From JABAAI01 sp965242745 (GTDB lineage Bacteria; Spirochaetota; Leptospiria; Leptospirales; Leptonemataceae), in assembly GCA_965242745.1 (NCBI GenBank), contig CBDETG010000093.1, positions 1 through 64,000 on the forward strand: a DNA stretch of 64,000 bases. The letters run 5' to 3'. Positions 15,301 to 23,176 of the stretch are shown here, piece after piece. The position numbers were made by a program, and so were the translations under genes. The notes beneath the pieces were generated by a model, which was given only the letters and a program-made list of their open reading frames with translations, was not told where the DNA came from and made no database searches. The first letter of the stretch is position 1. Each line of letters starts with the position of its first letter.

Positions 15301-16082
15301 ATACGCAAGCAGGAAAAAAGGAGAGCTGTGTATTCTCGAAAAGCTAAGTTACTGACAGCAAGGGAAGATAGGGAAGGAAAGAGCGACTCAGGGAAGCTGA
15401 AGGGAGTGAATGTTTTACTGTGATACATATAATCTACGGGTACAGGAATGATTTGCAGGCCCGTCTGAGAAAAATATAGCATAGAGCGGGGTATATGGTA
15501 TGCAGAAGTTACAAGTAAGACGTTCTTCCAAGACCTTTCTTTAGCAAGACGATCAAAGTACTTCGCATTTTCTGCAGTATTTCGTGATTGCTTTTCTACT
15601 ATAATCTTTTGGAGAGAAAGACCCTGCTCTTTGATAAGCCAATTTTTCAGCACCAGCGATTCAGGAAGCGCAGTATCGTGCATCAAGCTGGAAGCTCCCG
15701 CAAGCACAAGATAGGGGGCCTTAGCTTGCTTGAGGAGCCTGATGCCGGCCAAAATGCGATCCACGCTTCTAAGGAATTCGGGCTCAGAGCTGCTTCTGGC
15801 TGGCTGCGCTATCATCCCTCCCAAAACGACAATCGCGTCGGCTTCTTCTATTTCTTGGAGTTTTAGGGCAGGATAGGCTCTTTCTAAAGGATAAGAAAGC
15901 AGCCAAGCTAAGATCGGAGAAGACAAGGCAAATAGAGAAAAAACGCTCAGGCGCAGAAAAAAACGTAATTTTATGGGAGGAAATAAAAAAGCCATCACTA
16001 CCAAGGAATACAAAATCAGAGGATAAGGCATGAAGAAGAGAACAAGCATTTTGGAGGCGTAAAAGAGACTTGCTGCTATCAT
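15291..16082 (-). CDS. YdcF/SanA/ElyC-family (DUF218) membrane protein
   Basis: DUF218 proteins are envelope-associated; ElyC and SanA influence peptidoglycan precursor use and envelope barrier function in enterobacteria. Here two N-terminal transmembrane segments (MLVLFFMPYPLILYSLVVMA; FFLRLSVFSLFALSSPILAW) precede the domain with ADAIVVLGGM, an SVDRILAGIRLLKQAKAPYL helix, EKQSRNTAENAKYFDRL and VTSAYHIPRSM, the usual DUF218 signature blocks. I prefer the ATG at 16082 because GTGGAG lies just upstream; a GTG at 16094 would add four residues. It overlaps rsmE by 10 bp, so the two are cotranscribed. The biochemical reaction is unknown. Confidence 0.8.
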   Translation of the reverse strand: MIAASLFYASKMLVLFFMPYPLILYSLVVMAFLFPPIKLRFFLRLSVFSLFALSSPILAWLLSYPLERAYPALKLQEIEEADAIVVLGGMIAQPARSSSEPEFLRSVDRILAGIRLLKQAKAPYLVLAGASSLMHDTALPESLVLKNWLIKEQGLSLQKIIVEKQSRNTAENAKYFDRLAKERSWKNVLLVTSAYHIPRSMLYFSQTGLQIIPVPVDYMYHSKTFTPFSFPESLFPSLSSLAVSNLAFREYTALLFSCLRICF

Positions 16083-16570
16083 GTCTGACTCCACTTTTTT
16101 CTTATGAGTGATAGGCCCGCTTTTTCTACGTATCCCTTGAGCTGCGCCATTGTCTGCTTTCCTTCATTCTGCAGTAAAAAAACAATAGCTTTCTATTCTT
16201 GCAAAGCTCTTTTCATACTTTAACTTTGCAGGTACGGTAGAAGCAGAGCGCTGCAGACTTGTAATATGTATGCAAACGTCTACGCTCATGCTCCCCGAGT
16301 CTACGGCGATGGCCGAAACGCAAAACGCATCGGGCGTTTTGCCAGCGCGCATTGGCACGCTGCCGGCATAATGCGGCGCCTAGACTCCACATATTACAAC
16401 AAAGGCTGCCGTCAATCCTACAGCGCCCCAGTACTCAAGCGCCGCTTATTACAATAAAGGCCCGCTGTCATCAAAGCCAGCGCTGCCTACTTCCAGCGCC
16501 GCTTAGGCCAAAGGCCTCCCATACACCCCACAAGGCAAATGCAGGTCTCCCACCCGGACACCGTCCCCTG
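16083..16570. repeat. Intergenic region with hairpins and mosaic-repeat fragments
   Basis: No credible gene. From about 16276 it holds an array fragment in the inverse orientation to the others: CAAAACGC-ATCGG-GCGTTTTG (a clear hairpin near 16319-16340), GCATAATGCGGCGCCTAGAC (near 16367), ACATATTACAACAAAGGC (near 16387), CCCAGTACTCAAGCGCCGC (near 16428) and TTATTACAATAAAGGC (near 16447). These are the reverse complements of the blocks at 12424-13425. Confidence 0.7.
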
Positions 16571-17251
16571 CTATTTTTGAATAATAAGCAGCCATTCTGT
16601 ATTTTTCTTTGCGTCTAAAAGCCTGCTGCTTGCAATATGATATGTATGAAAACCTTTTTTGCTTTGTTGTCCCAATTTACTAGCAAACCTAAAGCCTTGG
16701 GGGAAGTGCGTAGTGTAGGAGAGGCTATGTTTTGCAAACTTATTCATGATATAAGAACGGATACGGCTGACGAAATTCTTTTTTGCTTTGTTTGTACTGC
16801 TTAAAGCTTTAAATACTCTGCGTATCTGGATTTGCTTTCTAGTACGAAAAACCTGCGTATTGTCTAAAGGCAAGTGCTCTAATATTTTGGGGTCTTGGAA
16901 AACAAGCTCATAGCTGACTCGTATGTTGCTACTCTTGGGAGCAGCTGCAGCATCATTCGTCCCCTTCTCTACAAGCTCAGGAATGATATCGATATCTAAG
17001 GACTTTAGCTGCGCTTGTCCTTGTTCAAGAAATTGTTCATAGGCCTCTTGTATCTGTTCCTTGCTGACCGGCAAAAAAGAGACAAGGCTCTCCCTCTTCT
17101 TTTCGCTGACAGGTACTGTATAAGTGATTTGCACTTTCCCTGAGAAATCCGCATTTAAGTAGAGCCTTTCCTTATAGTCAAAGCAGGAGCTGCAAAAACA
17201 AAGAAAGAATAATAAAGCAAAAGAGTACTGTAATTTCTTTTTCATGAGCAT
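16571..17251 (-). CDS. Predicted lipoprotein, LppM-like
   Basis: About 226 residues from the ATG at 17251 (a second ATG is two codons later); the longer open frame upstream overlaps the transglutaminase gene and is not credible. The N-terminus MKKKLQYSFALLFFLCFCSSC is a lipoprotein signal with the modified cysteine at the end of CFCSSC. The next strand, YLNADFSGKVQITYTVPVS, resembles LppM-type lipoprotein domains, but the match is weak. No C-terminal anchor is seen. It starts 13 bp after the transglutaminase gene and is the last member of the moxR-DUF58-transglutaminase operon, so it may work with that envelope system. Function unknown. Confidence 0.65.
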   Translation of the reverse strand: MLMKKKLQYSFALLFFLCFCSSCFDYKERLYLNADFSGKVQITYTVPVSEKKRESLVSFLPVSKEQIQEAYEQFLEQGQAQLKSLDIDIIPELVEKGTNDAAAAPKSSNIRVSYELVFQDPKILEHLPLDNTQVFRTRKQIQIRRVFKALSSTNKAKKNFVSRIRSYIMNKFAKHSLSYTTHFPQGFRFASKLGQQSKKGFHTYHIASSRLLDAKKNTEWLLIIQK

Positions 17252-17264
17252 ATATGAGCAAGGT

Positions 17265-19643
17265 CTAATAACGCAAATTACGCAGACTAAAGATGCGCCG
17301 TACAAGCGACGAGAAGCCTTTATTACGCACGACAGGCAGTATCTCTTCGTATTGATCACGCAGGCGCCTGCGGCAGCTTTCTCTTTCCTCGTAGCTAAGA
17401 TTCTCACGGAAACGCAGCATAGTATAGATTTTCGCAAAGTCTTGGATGAAAGGCAGACTTTGGGAATACTCAAGAGTGGTCTGGTACGGAGCCTTTAGGG
17501 CATAGCCTTCCGTTGCCAGAGCAAAGAGGAGGCGCTTTTGCATGGCCTTGTCTGCCCGGAGGTCTTTGCCCTTTGATAAGAACCAATACAGCAATTGTCT
17601 ATAATAACGGTACTGGTATAAGATCACGACAGCGCCCGCAAGCATATAGCCTAAGAGAGACAAGAGCAACGCCCACGGGAAATGAAAACTGGGAGTGACA
17701 AAAACTTTTTCTTCTTCAATCATAGGTATAACTACGTCTTGATTATTTGGATCAAACTCCGGCTTAGGGGGTATCGCAAAGGCTGTGCTTTCAAAATCTA
17801 TCCAGCCAAAATAAGGCAGCCAATACTGCACCCAAGCGTGGTGATGGGCGTTTGTTACTAAGTAGAGCTCATCCAAGGGAAAATCCTGCAAAGTCTTAAT
17901 TTTTTTTCGCAAATGATATACGCCTCCCCGATGCGCCGGGCTTTGCAGGTCCTTAGAAGCTAAATAACCTATCACTACCCGCGATGGAACGCCGGCCAAG
18001 CGCCCCAGGATCGCGGCGCTGTGAGCAAATTCAGTACAATCCCCATGTCTGCTCTTTGTAAGGAAGTTATGTATGCTTTTGATACTGGAATTTTCATCAA
18101 AGCCCAATTTGTAGCGGTACTGCCTAAAGCCTTGGAGTATAGCGTCTATTTTTTCAAAGTATTTTTCCTTAGAAGCAGTACGCAGTTTGGAGTTCTTTTT
18201 TGCTCTTTGGTAATTACGCCTCAGCCTTGCAAGAATTTTCTCAAAATCAGCCCGTATAGATGCATCCAAGTCTAAGTCCAAATAATAGGCCATGTTTTTC
18301 TTTTCTTTTGATGAGATTTCACGAAGCAAGAGCCAGTCTTCTGGTTGTGAAGAGCTGATGCGGGACTGAACGTGATAAGAAAGATCAAAAGGATGATAGA
18401 TGGTATTTTTGATAGTGGGCCGTATGCGATAGGGGCGGTAAGGCAGGACTCTTTGTTTAATCGTAGACAAGAAAAAAATTGCCTGAATCTCTCTCTTGTC
18501 ATCCCTGCTGCTAATTTGATCCTGCCAGCTTTCAAGTAACTGTATTCTGGACAAGGAGTTCAAGGGCTCCAGCTCCGCTGTAGAGGGCCTTAGCCCCGCT
18601 TCTTCTTCAAAGCCTCCCCAATACGCTTCTGCAGCGTAGACGGGCTGCTTTTTGGATGCGACTATCATAATCGCATGCTGTTTGCCATTTTTTCCTTCGC
18701 TTGAAGAATTACGGTACTGCTCCCAGCTATCAGCAGGGACGCCCTCCAGGCGGGGCCCGGCCCCTTGCCCAGAGGACCTGGAAGCGCTGCTTCTATTCTG
18801 TCTTTCTGATTGCCGCTGCCTGTTTTGTTGTCCTTCAGGGCGCAGCTCTTTTTCAGACCGCCCCCCGCCTTCTTGCAGCTCCGTAGGATATTTCTCATCT
18901 CTCTTTCCAAGAGGAAGCCCATTGCGGTTATGCTGCTCTTCTTGAGATGGACCGCCCTCTGCTTCTAAGCCTTTAGGAGGAGGGGGGGGGCTTTCATTCC
19001 ATTCGTTAAAGGCGATTTCGTGTTCTACAAAATCCTGAGGGCTTAAAAAAGCCAAGAAACAAAAAATCGGCCCCGCAATGCAGCCAAAGGCTAAGAGCTC
19101 CCTGCGCTTTTTCTCTGAGGAAGGCCGATGGAAAGCAGCTAGATAAAGAATCAGACTATGGATGAAAAAAGAAGCAAGTAAGAGCAAAAACAATGTCTTG
19201 GAAAAAAAGGGATACAGCCGCGCGATATCAGGCGCAGAGCGCGTAAAATTCAAAAAATGGAAATACACAAAGGCAAAAAAGAACAACTCGCAGACAGCCA
19301 GAAAAGAGGCCTTTTTGCCGTAAAAAACAGCACGCGTAGCTGCGAAAGCCAAAAGCGAGAGCAGTATATAATTAGCAAGAGCGTGCGCCTCCAATTCAGT
19401 AAAAAAAAGAATGCCAAGCAGACAAAGAGCAGATCCTAAAAGATAGGGGAGGCAGTAGGGGATTTTCTGACTGCGGGACGAATGCAGGAAATATGCTAAA
19501 AAGATTTGCGAAGGGATCACGAAGAACCAAAGGCCCAAAGCCACGGCATCATAAGAAACAGCGATAGCAGGCTTAAGCCAAAAAGGGACACTCACCAGGC
19601 CAAAATACAAAATCAGCCTTAGGCTAAATAAGACATGCTTCAT
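17265..19643 (-). CDS. Membrane transglutaminase-like protein (TgpA type)
   Basis: A 792-residue protein. About six N-terminal membrane helices come first, then a low-complexity charged/Gly/Pro-rich segment (around 220-310), a periplasmic transglutaminase-like domain and a further transmembrane helix (FPWALLLSLLGYMLAGAVVIL) before a cytoplasmic tail. The papain-like triad is visible: Cys in HGDCTEFAHSAAILGRLAG, His in TNAHHHAWVQYWLPYFG and Asp in GWIDFESTAFA. Proteins of this layout commonly sit beside MoxR ATPases and DUF58 proteins, exactly as here. The substrate is unknown; action on envelope proteins or peptidoglycan is the usual assumption. It carries an ATG start 70 bp after the DUF58 gene. 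Confidence 0.85.
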   Translation of the reverse strand: MKHVLFSLRLILYFGLVSVPFWLKPAIAVSYDAVALGLWFFVIPSQIFLAYFLHSSRSQKIPYCLPYLLGSALCLLGILFFTELEAHALANYILLSLLAFAATRAVFYGKKASFLAVCELFFFAFVYFHFLNFTRSAPDIARLYPFFSKTLFLLLLASFFIHSLILYLAAFHRPSSEKKRRELLAFGCIAGPIFCFLAFLSPQDFVEHEIAFNEWNESPPPPPKGLEAEGGPSQEEQHNRNGLPLGKRDEKYPTELQEGGGRSEKELRPEGQQNRQRQSERQNRSSASRSSGQGAGPRLEGVPADSWEQYRNSSSEGKNGKQHAIMIVASKKQPVYAAEAYWGGFEEEAGLRPSTAELEPLNSLSRIQLLESWQDQISSRDDKREIQAIFFLSTIKQRVLPYRPYRIRPTIKNTIYHPFDLSYHVQSRISSSQPEDWLLLREISSKEKKNMAYYLDLDLDASIRADFEKILARLRRNYQRAKKNSKLRTASKEKYFEKIDAILQGFRQYRYKLGFDENSSIKSIHNFLTKSRHGDCTEFAHSAAILGRLAGVPSRVVIGYLASKDLQSPAHRGGVYHLRKKIKTLQDFPLDELYLVTNAHHHAWVQYWLPYFGWIDFESTAFAIPPKPEFDPNNQDVVIPMIEEEKVFVTPSFHFPWALLLSLLGYMLAGAVVILYQYRYYRQLLYWFLSKGKDLRADKAMQKRLLFALATEGYALKAPYQTTLEYSQSLPFIQDFAKIYTMLRFRENLSYEERESCRRRLRDQYEEILPVVRNKGFSSLVRRIFSLRNLRY

Positions 19644-19689
19644 GTGACTAAAAATGCGCTGTGCTTTTGGCAGCTTCTGAGCAAATCAT

Positions 19690-19728
19690 TTCTTTATCAA
19701 AATAACTTCTCTATCAAAATAATTTCTC
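19690..19728. repeat. 17-bp tandem duplication across the DUF58 stop codon
   Basis: TTCTTTATCAAAATAAC (19690-19706), TTCTCTATCAAAATAAT (19707-19723) and the beginning of a third copy. The copy nearest the gene encodes the last residues and TGA stop of the DUF58 protein on the minus strand. Similar duplications of gene ends occur at 41945 and 60946. Confidence 0.75.
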
Positions 19729-21045
19729 GCGGACAGCAATTTGGTAATGCCTCTTTGCTCTTAAGGCCTGCTTTCTCCTCTTAGCCCGCAGCAGTTTTGG
19801 ATAGCTTCTGAGGCCCGGCCATGGCACGTGATACTTCAAAGGCAAAAGACGGAAAAGCTGCCGCTCTTTTTTTTCTTTCTTTCCAAGTCGAAAGAAAGGC
19901 TTGGCCTGCGTGACTTCGAAGAGATGCGCTTCTTCCTGCTTTTTTATTTGAGCAAGGGCGGGGTCTAGTGAAGTTGTAAACACAAATCTTTCTTTCTTTG
20001 TTCGGCTCCCTTTTTCGTTATCTGATGGAAGGCTGTATGCAGCAGAGGAACTGTACTGGCAGGGTAATTCAGCTACTATGGCTGCAAAATTGTCAATATC
20101 TTTTTCTGTGCAAAGCAGGCTTTCTCCTGCGCTGCTTGTAACTTGGAATTGGTAGTTTGGCTTGGAATGGCGCATACAAAGAAGGAAGCTAAGAAAGCAG
20201 CTTTTCAATACGTTCAAGAGCGCAAGGGAAGACAGGTTGTCTTTTTTACAAACAGAGTAAGTGCGTAATTCTACTTGGATCAGGTAACTTTGCTCATAGG
20301 ATTGCGGGGCTATACGAGTGATCATTTCTCCTACTCTCAAAGAAGCCTTCCAGTTGATGTCTTTTAATCGGTCTCCTGCAATGTACTCGCGCATATAATA
20401 TTTTTCTTCGTCGCTTTGCACCTTGTTTTGCTGGCTCTCTAAAGTAGCTGAGTAATGGCGGGGGAGGGGAGGAAGACTTGCGAGAGCCGCAGGCCGTACA
20501 GATTTTTGCCTTTTTTGTACGCCTCCTATGCGGGTACGGCTCATGCCCAGCAAATCCCTTAACAAGAGCCTGCTCTTGAGCTCAAGAGCGCCGCAAAGAG
20601 GAAAATAGAAGTGAAATTCCAAAGCGCCTCCAAGAGATGCGCTTCTTTCTTTATAGTAGTAGAAATGCGCCTGCTTGCCGGCTTGCAGCTTGGCTCTCAG
20701 ATAAGAATGGTAGCGAAAGAAATAGGGGGGGGCGGGAGCATCCAGCTTGAACTTGATCAAGCTTGCGGGATCACGGGCTTGCAGCTTCCTTTCATCTATT
20801 TGCTGCAGCTCAATCAAGCGCCTGCGCAGCAGCCATAAGCGTATGAACAGGACTTGGCAGGGTATGCAGACAAGCGCTGGCAGCGCAAGCAAGAGCGCAT
20901 AGATATTGGAATTGCTGACGGCATATCCAGCTAAATATAAAGAAAAGCCCAGACATAGGCTGCCAGCAAAGCTCAGCGGGTAGTACAATTCGGCATAAGA
21001 ATAAAGCCGCTTCAAGAAGGCGAATACTAACTCTAGCTTTCGCAT
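19714..21045 (-). CDS. DUF58 family protein
   Basis: A 443-residue member of the DUF58 family, partners of MoxR AAA ATPases that often carry a VWA-like fold. Two N-terminal membrane helices (PLSFAGSLCLGFSLYLAGYA; YALLLALPALVCIPCQVLF) precede the diagnostic motif MREYIAGDRLKDINWKASLR, equivalent to the Y-x-GD-x-R-x-I-x-W-K signature. It lies 28 bp downstream of moxR and 70 bp upstream of the transglutaminase gene. The gene ends in a short tandem duplication that includes its stop codon. The molecular role of DUF58 proteins is not settled; a link to envelope assembly is inferred from context. Confidence 0.85.
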   Translation of the reverse strand: MRKLELVFAFLKRLYSYAELYYPLSFAGSLCLGFSLYLAGYAVSNSNIYALLLALPALVCIPCQVLFIRLWLLRRRLIELQQIDERKLQARDPASLIKFKLDAPAPPYFFRYHSYLRAKLQAGKQAHFYYYKERSASLGGALEFHFYFPLCGALELKSRLLLRDLLGMSRTRIGGVQKRQKSVRPAALASLPPLPRHYSATLESQQNKVQSDEEKYYMREYIAGDRLKDINWKASLRVGEMITRIAPQSYEQSYLIQVELRTYSVCKKDNLSSLALLNVLKSCFLSFLLCMRHSKPNYQFQVTSSAGESLLCTEKDIDNFAAIVAELPCQYSSSAAYSLPSDNEKGSRTKKERFVFTTSLDPALAQIKKQEEAHLFEVTQAKPFFRLGKKEKKERQLFRLLPLKYHVPWPGLRSYPKLLRAKRRKQALRAKRHYQIAVREKLF

Positions 21046-21073
21046 AGGAGTGACTGGGGACAGCGCAGCTATC

Positions 21074-22126
21074 TTATGGAGCGCGTATCTCTTTAAGCAT
21101 CTTAGCCAGGGCTTCAGCGGGCTCTACAGAGGGGTCCTCAAATTCAAGACGATGGCTAAAAACAGGCAGAGCGAGCTCCTTGATCAAGTCAATCGTAACA
21201 TAATCTTTTCCACGCACAAGAGCAAGGGCGCGCGCAATACGAGACATCTTAATAGCAGAACGCGGACTAAGGCCGTTTTGTATGCCTGGATAGGAACGGG
21301 AGCGGCGGGTGATCTGCACTATGTACTCGATCACTTCTTTGTGGATACTTATGGAATCTGCTAGTTTTTGCCAGGCCAGCATCTCCCCGACCTCTGCTAC
21401 AGCCTTGAAATCTTCCCAGGCATCTTCTTTGCCGTGCTTCTGCGTGATCTTGATCTCTTCTTCCTGAGAAGGATAGCCCATAGAAAGCTGTACCATAAAT
21501 CGATCTAGCTGCGGAGCCGGCAAAGGGAAGAGGTGCTGACCGCGCAAATTCATAGTAGCAATAATGAAAAAAGGATAAGGAAGCTTGTATGTCTCTCCTT
21601 CTATACTGACTCTTTGTTCTTCCATAGCCTGGAAAAAAGAGCCCTGCGTTTTTGGAGTGAGAAGATTGATTTCATCGCACAAAACAAAATGAGCAAAAAT
21701 AGGCCCGGGGTTAAACGTATAATGGCTCGACTGCATATCAAAGCGATTGAAGCCCAGTATGTCTTGTGGAAGCAGGTCTACTGTGCACTGGATACGGTTA
21801 AAGCTTTTTGCAGCGACAGCCTTTTTCGAAGACTTTCGCAAAGACCAGTCTATGGACGCAGCAAGAGCTCTGGCAAGAGAAGTTTTACCTACGCCATGGG
21901 AATCCGCTAAAATCACATGCCCGCCCGCAATCTTTGCAGCAAGGATATAGTCTATCTTTGCGCCCGCTATGGCAATGTAGCGCAAAATATTCTTTTTCAC
22001 GCGTTGAATACCCTGATAGGCCGCCTGATAATAAGCAGCCTCTATCTTGCCAGGCCCTGCCTTTTGTTCGGCTTTTTGTTCTACTTTTTTTTGTTCGTTT
22101 TTTTGTTCTAAGGACTTCGTTTTCAT
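21074..22126 (-). CDS. MoxR-family AAA+ ATPase
   Basis: MoxR ATPases act as chaperone-like remodelers working with VWA/DUF58 proteins. Recognised are Walker A (ADSHGVGKTSLARALA), Walker B (HFVLCDEINLLTPKTQGSF), the MoxR insert MEEQRVSIEGETYKLPYPFF, sensor 1 in IIATMNLRGQHLFPLPAPQL and the lid helices with GLSPRSAIKMSRIARA. The open frame extends to 22285, but residues before the ATG at 22126 are encoded by dispersed repeat sequence. I therefore start at 22126 (MKTKSLEQKNEQKK), giving about 350 residues, close to the family norm. First gene of the moxR-DUF58-transglutaminase-lipoprotein operon. Confidence 0.87.
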   Translation of the reverse strand: MKTKSLEQKNEQKKVEQKAEQKAGPGKIEAAYYQAAYQGIQRVKKNILRYIAIAGAKIDYILAAKIAGGHVILADSHGVGKTSLARALAASIDWSLRKSSKKAVAAKSFNRIQCTVDLLPQDILGFNRFDMQSSHYTFNPGPIFAHFVLCDEINLLTPKTQGSFFQAMEEQRVSIEGETYKLPYPFFIIATMNLRGQHLFPLPAPQLDRFMVQLSMGYPSQEEEIKITQKHGKEDAWEDFKAVAEVGEMLAWQKLADSISIHKEVIEYIVQITRRSRSYPGIQNGLSPRSAIKMSRIARALALVRGKDYVTIDLIKELALPVFSHRLEFEDPSVEPAEALAKMLKEIRAP

Positions 22127-22136
22127 AAGAAAGGGC

Positions 22137-22290
22137 GCATGCCTATGCCTTGCGCTGGATTGTTGTAGTAAAAACCATATCTGTTTTGTCAGCCCTAAAC
22201 CTTGCACTGACTTGTTCTGGTATGCAGCGCACATGAGCCCCAGCGCCCCAGTACTCAAGCGCCGCATCGCGCAGGCTCCGCCCATAGCGC
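22137..22290. repeat. Dispersed repeat copy left of the GC-rich lipoprotein gene
   Basis: Contains ATGCCTATGCCTTGCGCTGG, AAAAACCATATCTGTTTTGT with CAGCCCTAAACCTTGC (near 22172-22205), a GACTTGTTCTGGTATG block and finally CCCCAGTACTCAAGCGCCGC (near 22247). The central part is the reverse complement of 27040-27130, on the far side of the neighbouring lipoprotein gene. Block CCCAGTACTCAAGCGC also belongs to the mosaic arrays. Confidence 0.75.
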
Positions 22291-22297
22291 CTAAGGC

Positions 22298-23176
22298 CTA
22301 ATCGGACACGTCCACAATCGTAATCGTCACCACCTGCTCCACTCCCGTTTCCGAGCCGTCGGCGCCTGTGGAAGTTGCAATTACCGTCAGGCTGCGCGTC
22401 ATGGTCGTCTCGTAGTCTTCCCCTGTACCCCCGTAGCTGATTTGGCCCGTTGCGCTGTTGATTGCGTAGCCCGCCGGGGCGCCGGCCTTGAGGCTGTAGG
22501 TGACGGCCTCAAAGTTCGCATCGGCGGCTGTGACGGGCGAGCCGATGGCGACCGCAGCCGAACTGCCATCGACATTTTCCGTGAGCATCAGGTCATCTGG
22601 CACGGGATGGAATACCGCATCTGCCGGAGTTGTCGGCCGGGGCCAGGCCTCCAGCACGTCGCCGCAGTCCGGCGTGTCAGCTTCGCCCTCGTCTTCCAGA
22701 GGGTCGTTATTCGTAATCGTTTCGCAGACGTCGATGGTGGTCGAGGCGCTGGGATTATCCATCGCAGGATTGGCCGGATCAAAGTCAAAATACAACAGCC
22801 GCGGATAGACGCCGTCTGCAAAGAGCCAGCGCGTGGCAAGCCAGGAGCTGCTGTCGTTTGTGTCGTCGCCGTCATCGGTGTCAGTATCCAGCCAGGCGGA
22901 GGCGGGCTGCGTAGCGTCGGTATCACCGCCGACGATGCCGCTGAGATCGGCAATCGTAACGCCGCCGGGGGCGTCTGCCGGCCTTAGCTGTGACGCCGCT
23001 GGCCTCCGTATCGAAGCGGTTGTTGGCGATGGCTGCGTCCAGCTGAGTTTGATTGCCATTTTGGATAATCCCAAAAAAGCCGGTATTATCGCTGGTCTGG
23101 CTGGTAGTTGCGCCTGCAGCGAGGCAGTTATAGACCTCGCTTCTGCCACTCCCATCATCGCCCCAGACATATCCAA
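22298..23176 (-). CDS. GLUG/TSP3 surface lipoprotein, C-terminal piece with cadherin-like domain
   Basis: Third piece of a gene that starts at 26770. True coding sequence begins around 22983 with PGGVTIADLSGIVGGD; the earlier residues in this frame are shadow. The final ~100 residues form a cadherin-like calcium-binding module: VAIGSPVTAADANFEAVTYSL, then INSATGQISYGGTGEDYET and the terminal VVTITIVDVSD. In the repaired protein this would be the C-terminal extracellular domain. The stop at 22298 lies just inside a repeat border. No anchor or secretion signal is visible at the C-terminus; anchoring is supplied by the N-terminal lipoprotein leader. Confidence 0.65.
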   Translation of the reverse strand: MDMSGAMMGVAEARSITASLQAQLPARPAIIPAFLGLSKMAIKLSWTQPSPTTASIRRPAASQLRPADAPGGVTIADLSGIVGGDTDATQPASAWLDTDTDDGDDTNDSSSWLATRWLFADGVYPRLLYFDFDPANPAMDNPSASTTIDVCETITNNDPLEDEGEADTPDCGDVLEAWPRPTTPADAVFHPVPDDLMLTENVDGSSAAVAIGSPVTAADANFEAVTYSLKAGAPAGYAINSATGQISYGGTGEDYETTMTRSLTVIATSTGADGSETGVEQVVTITIVDVSD

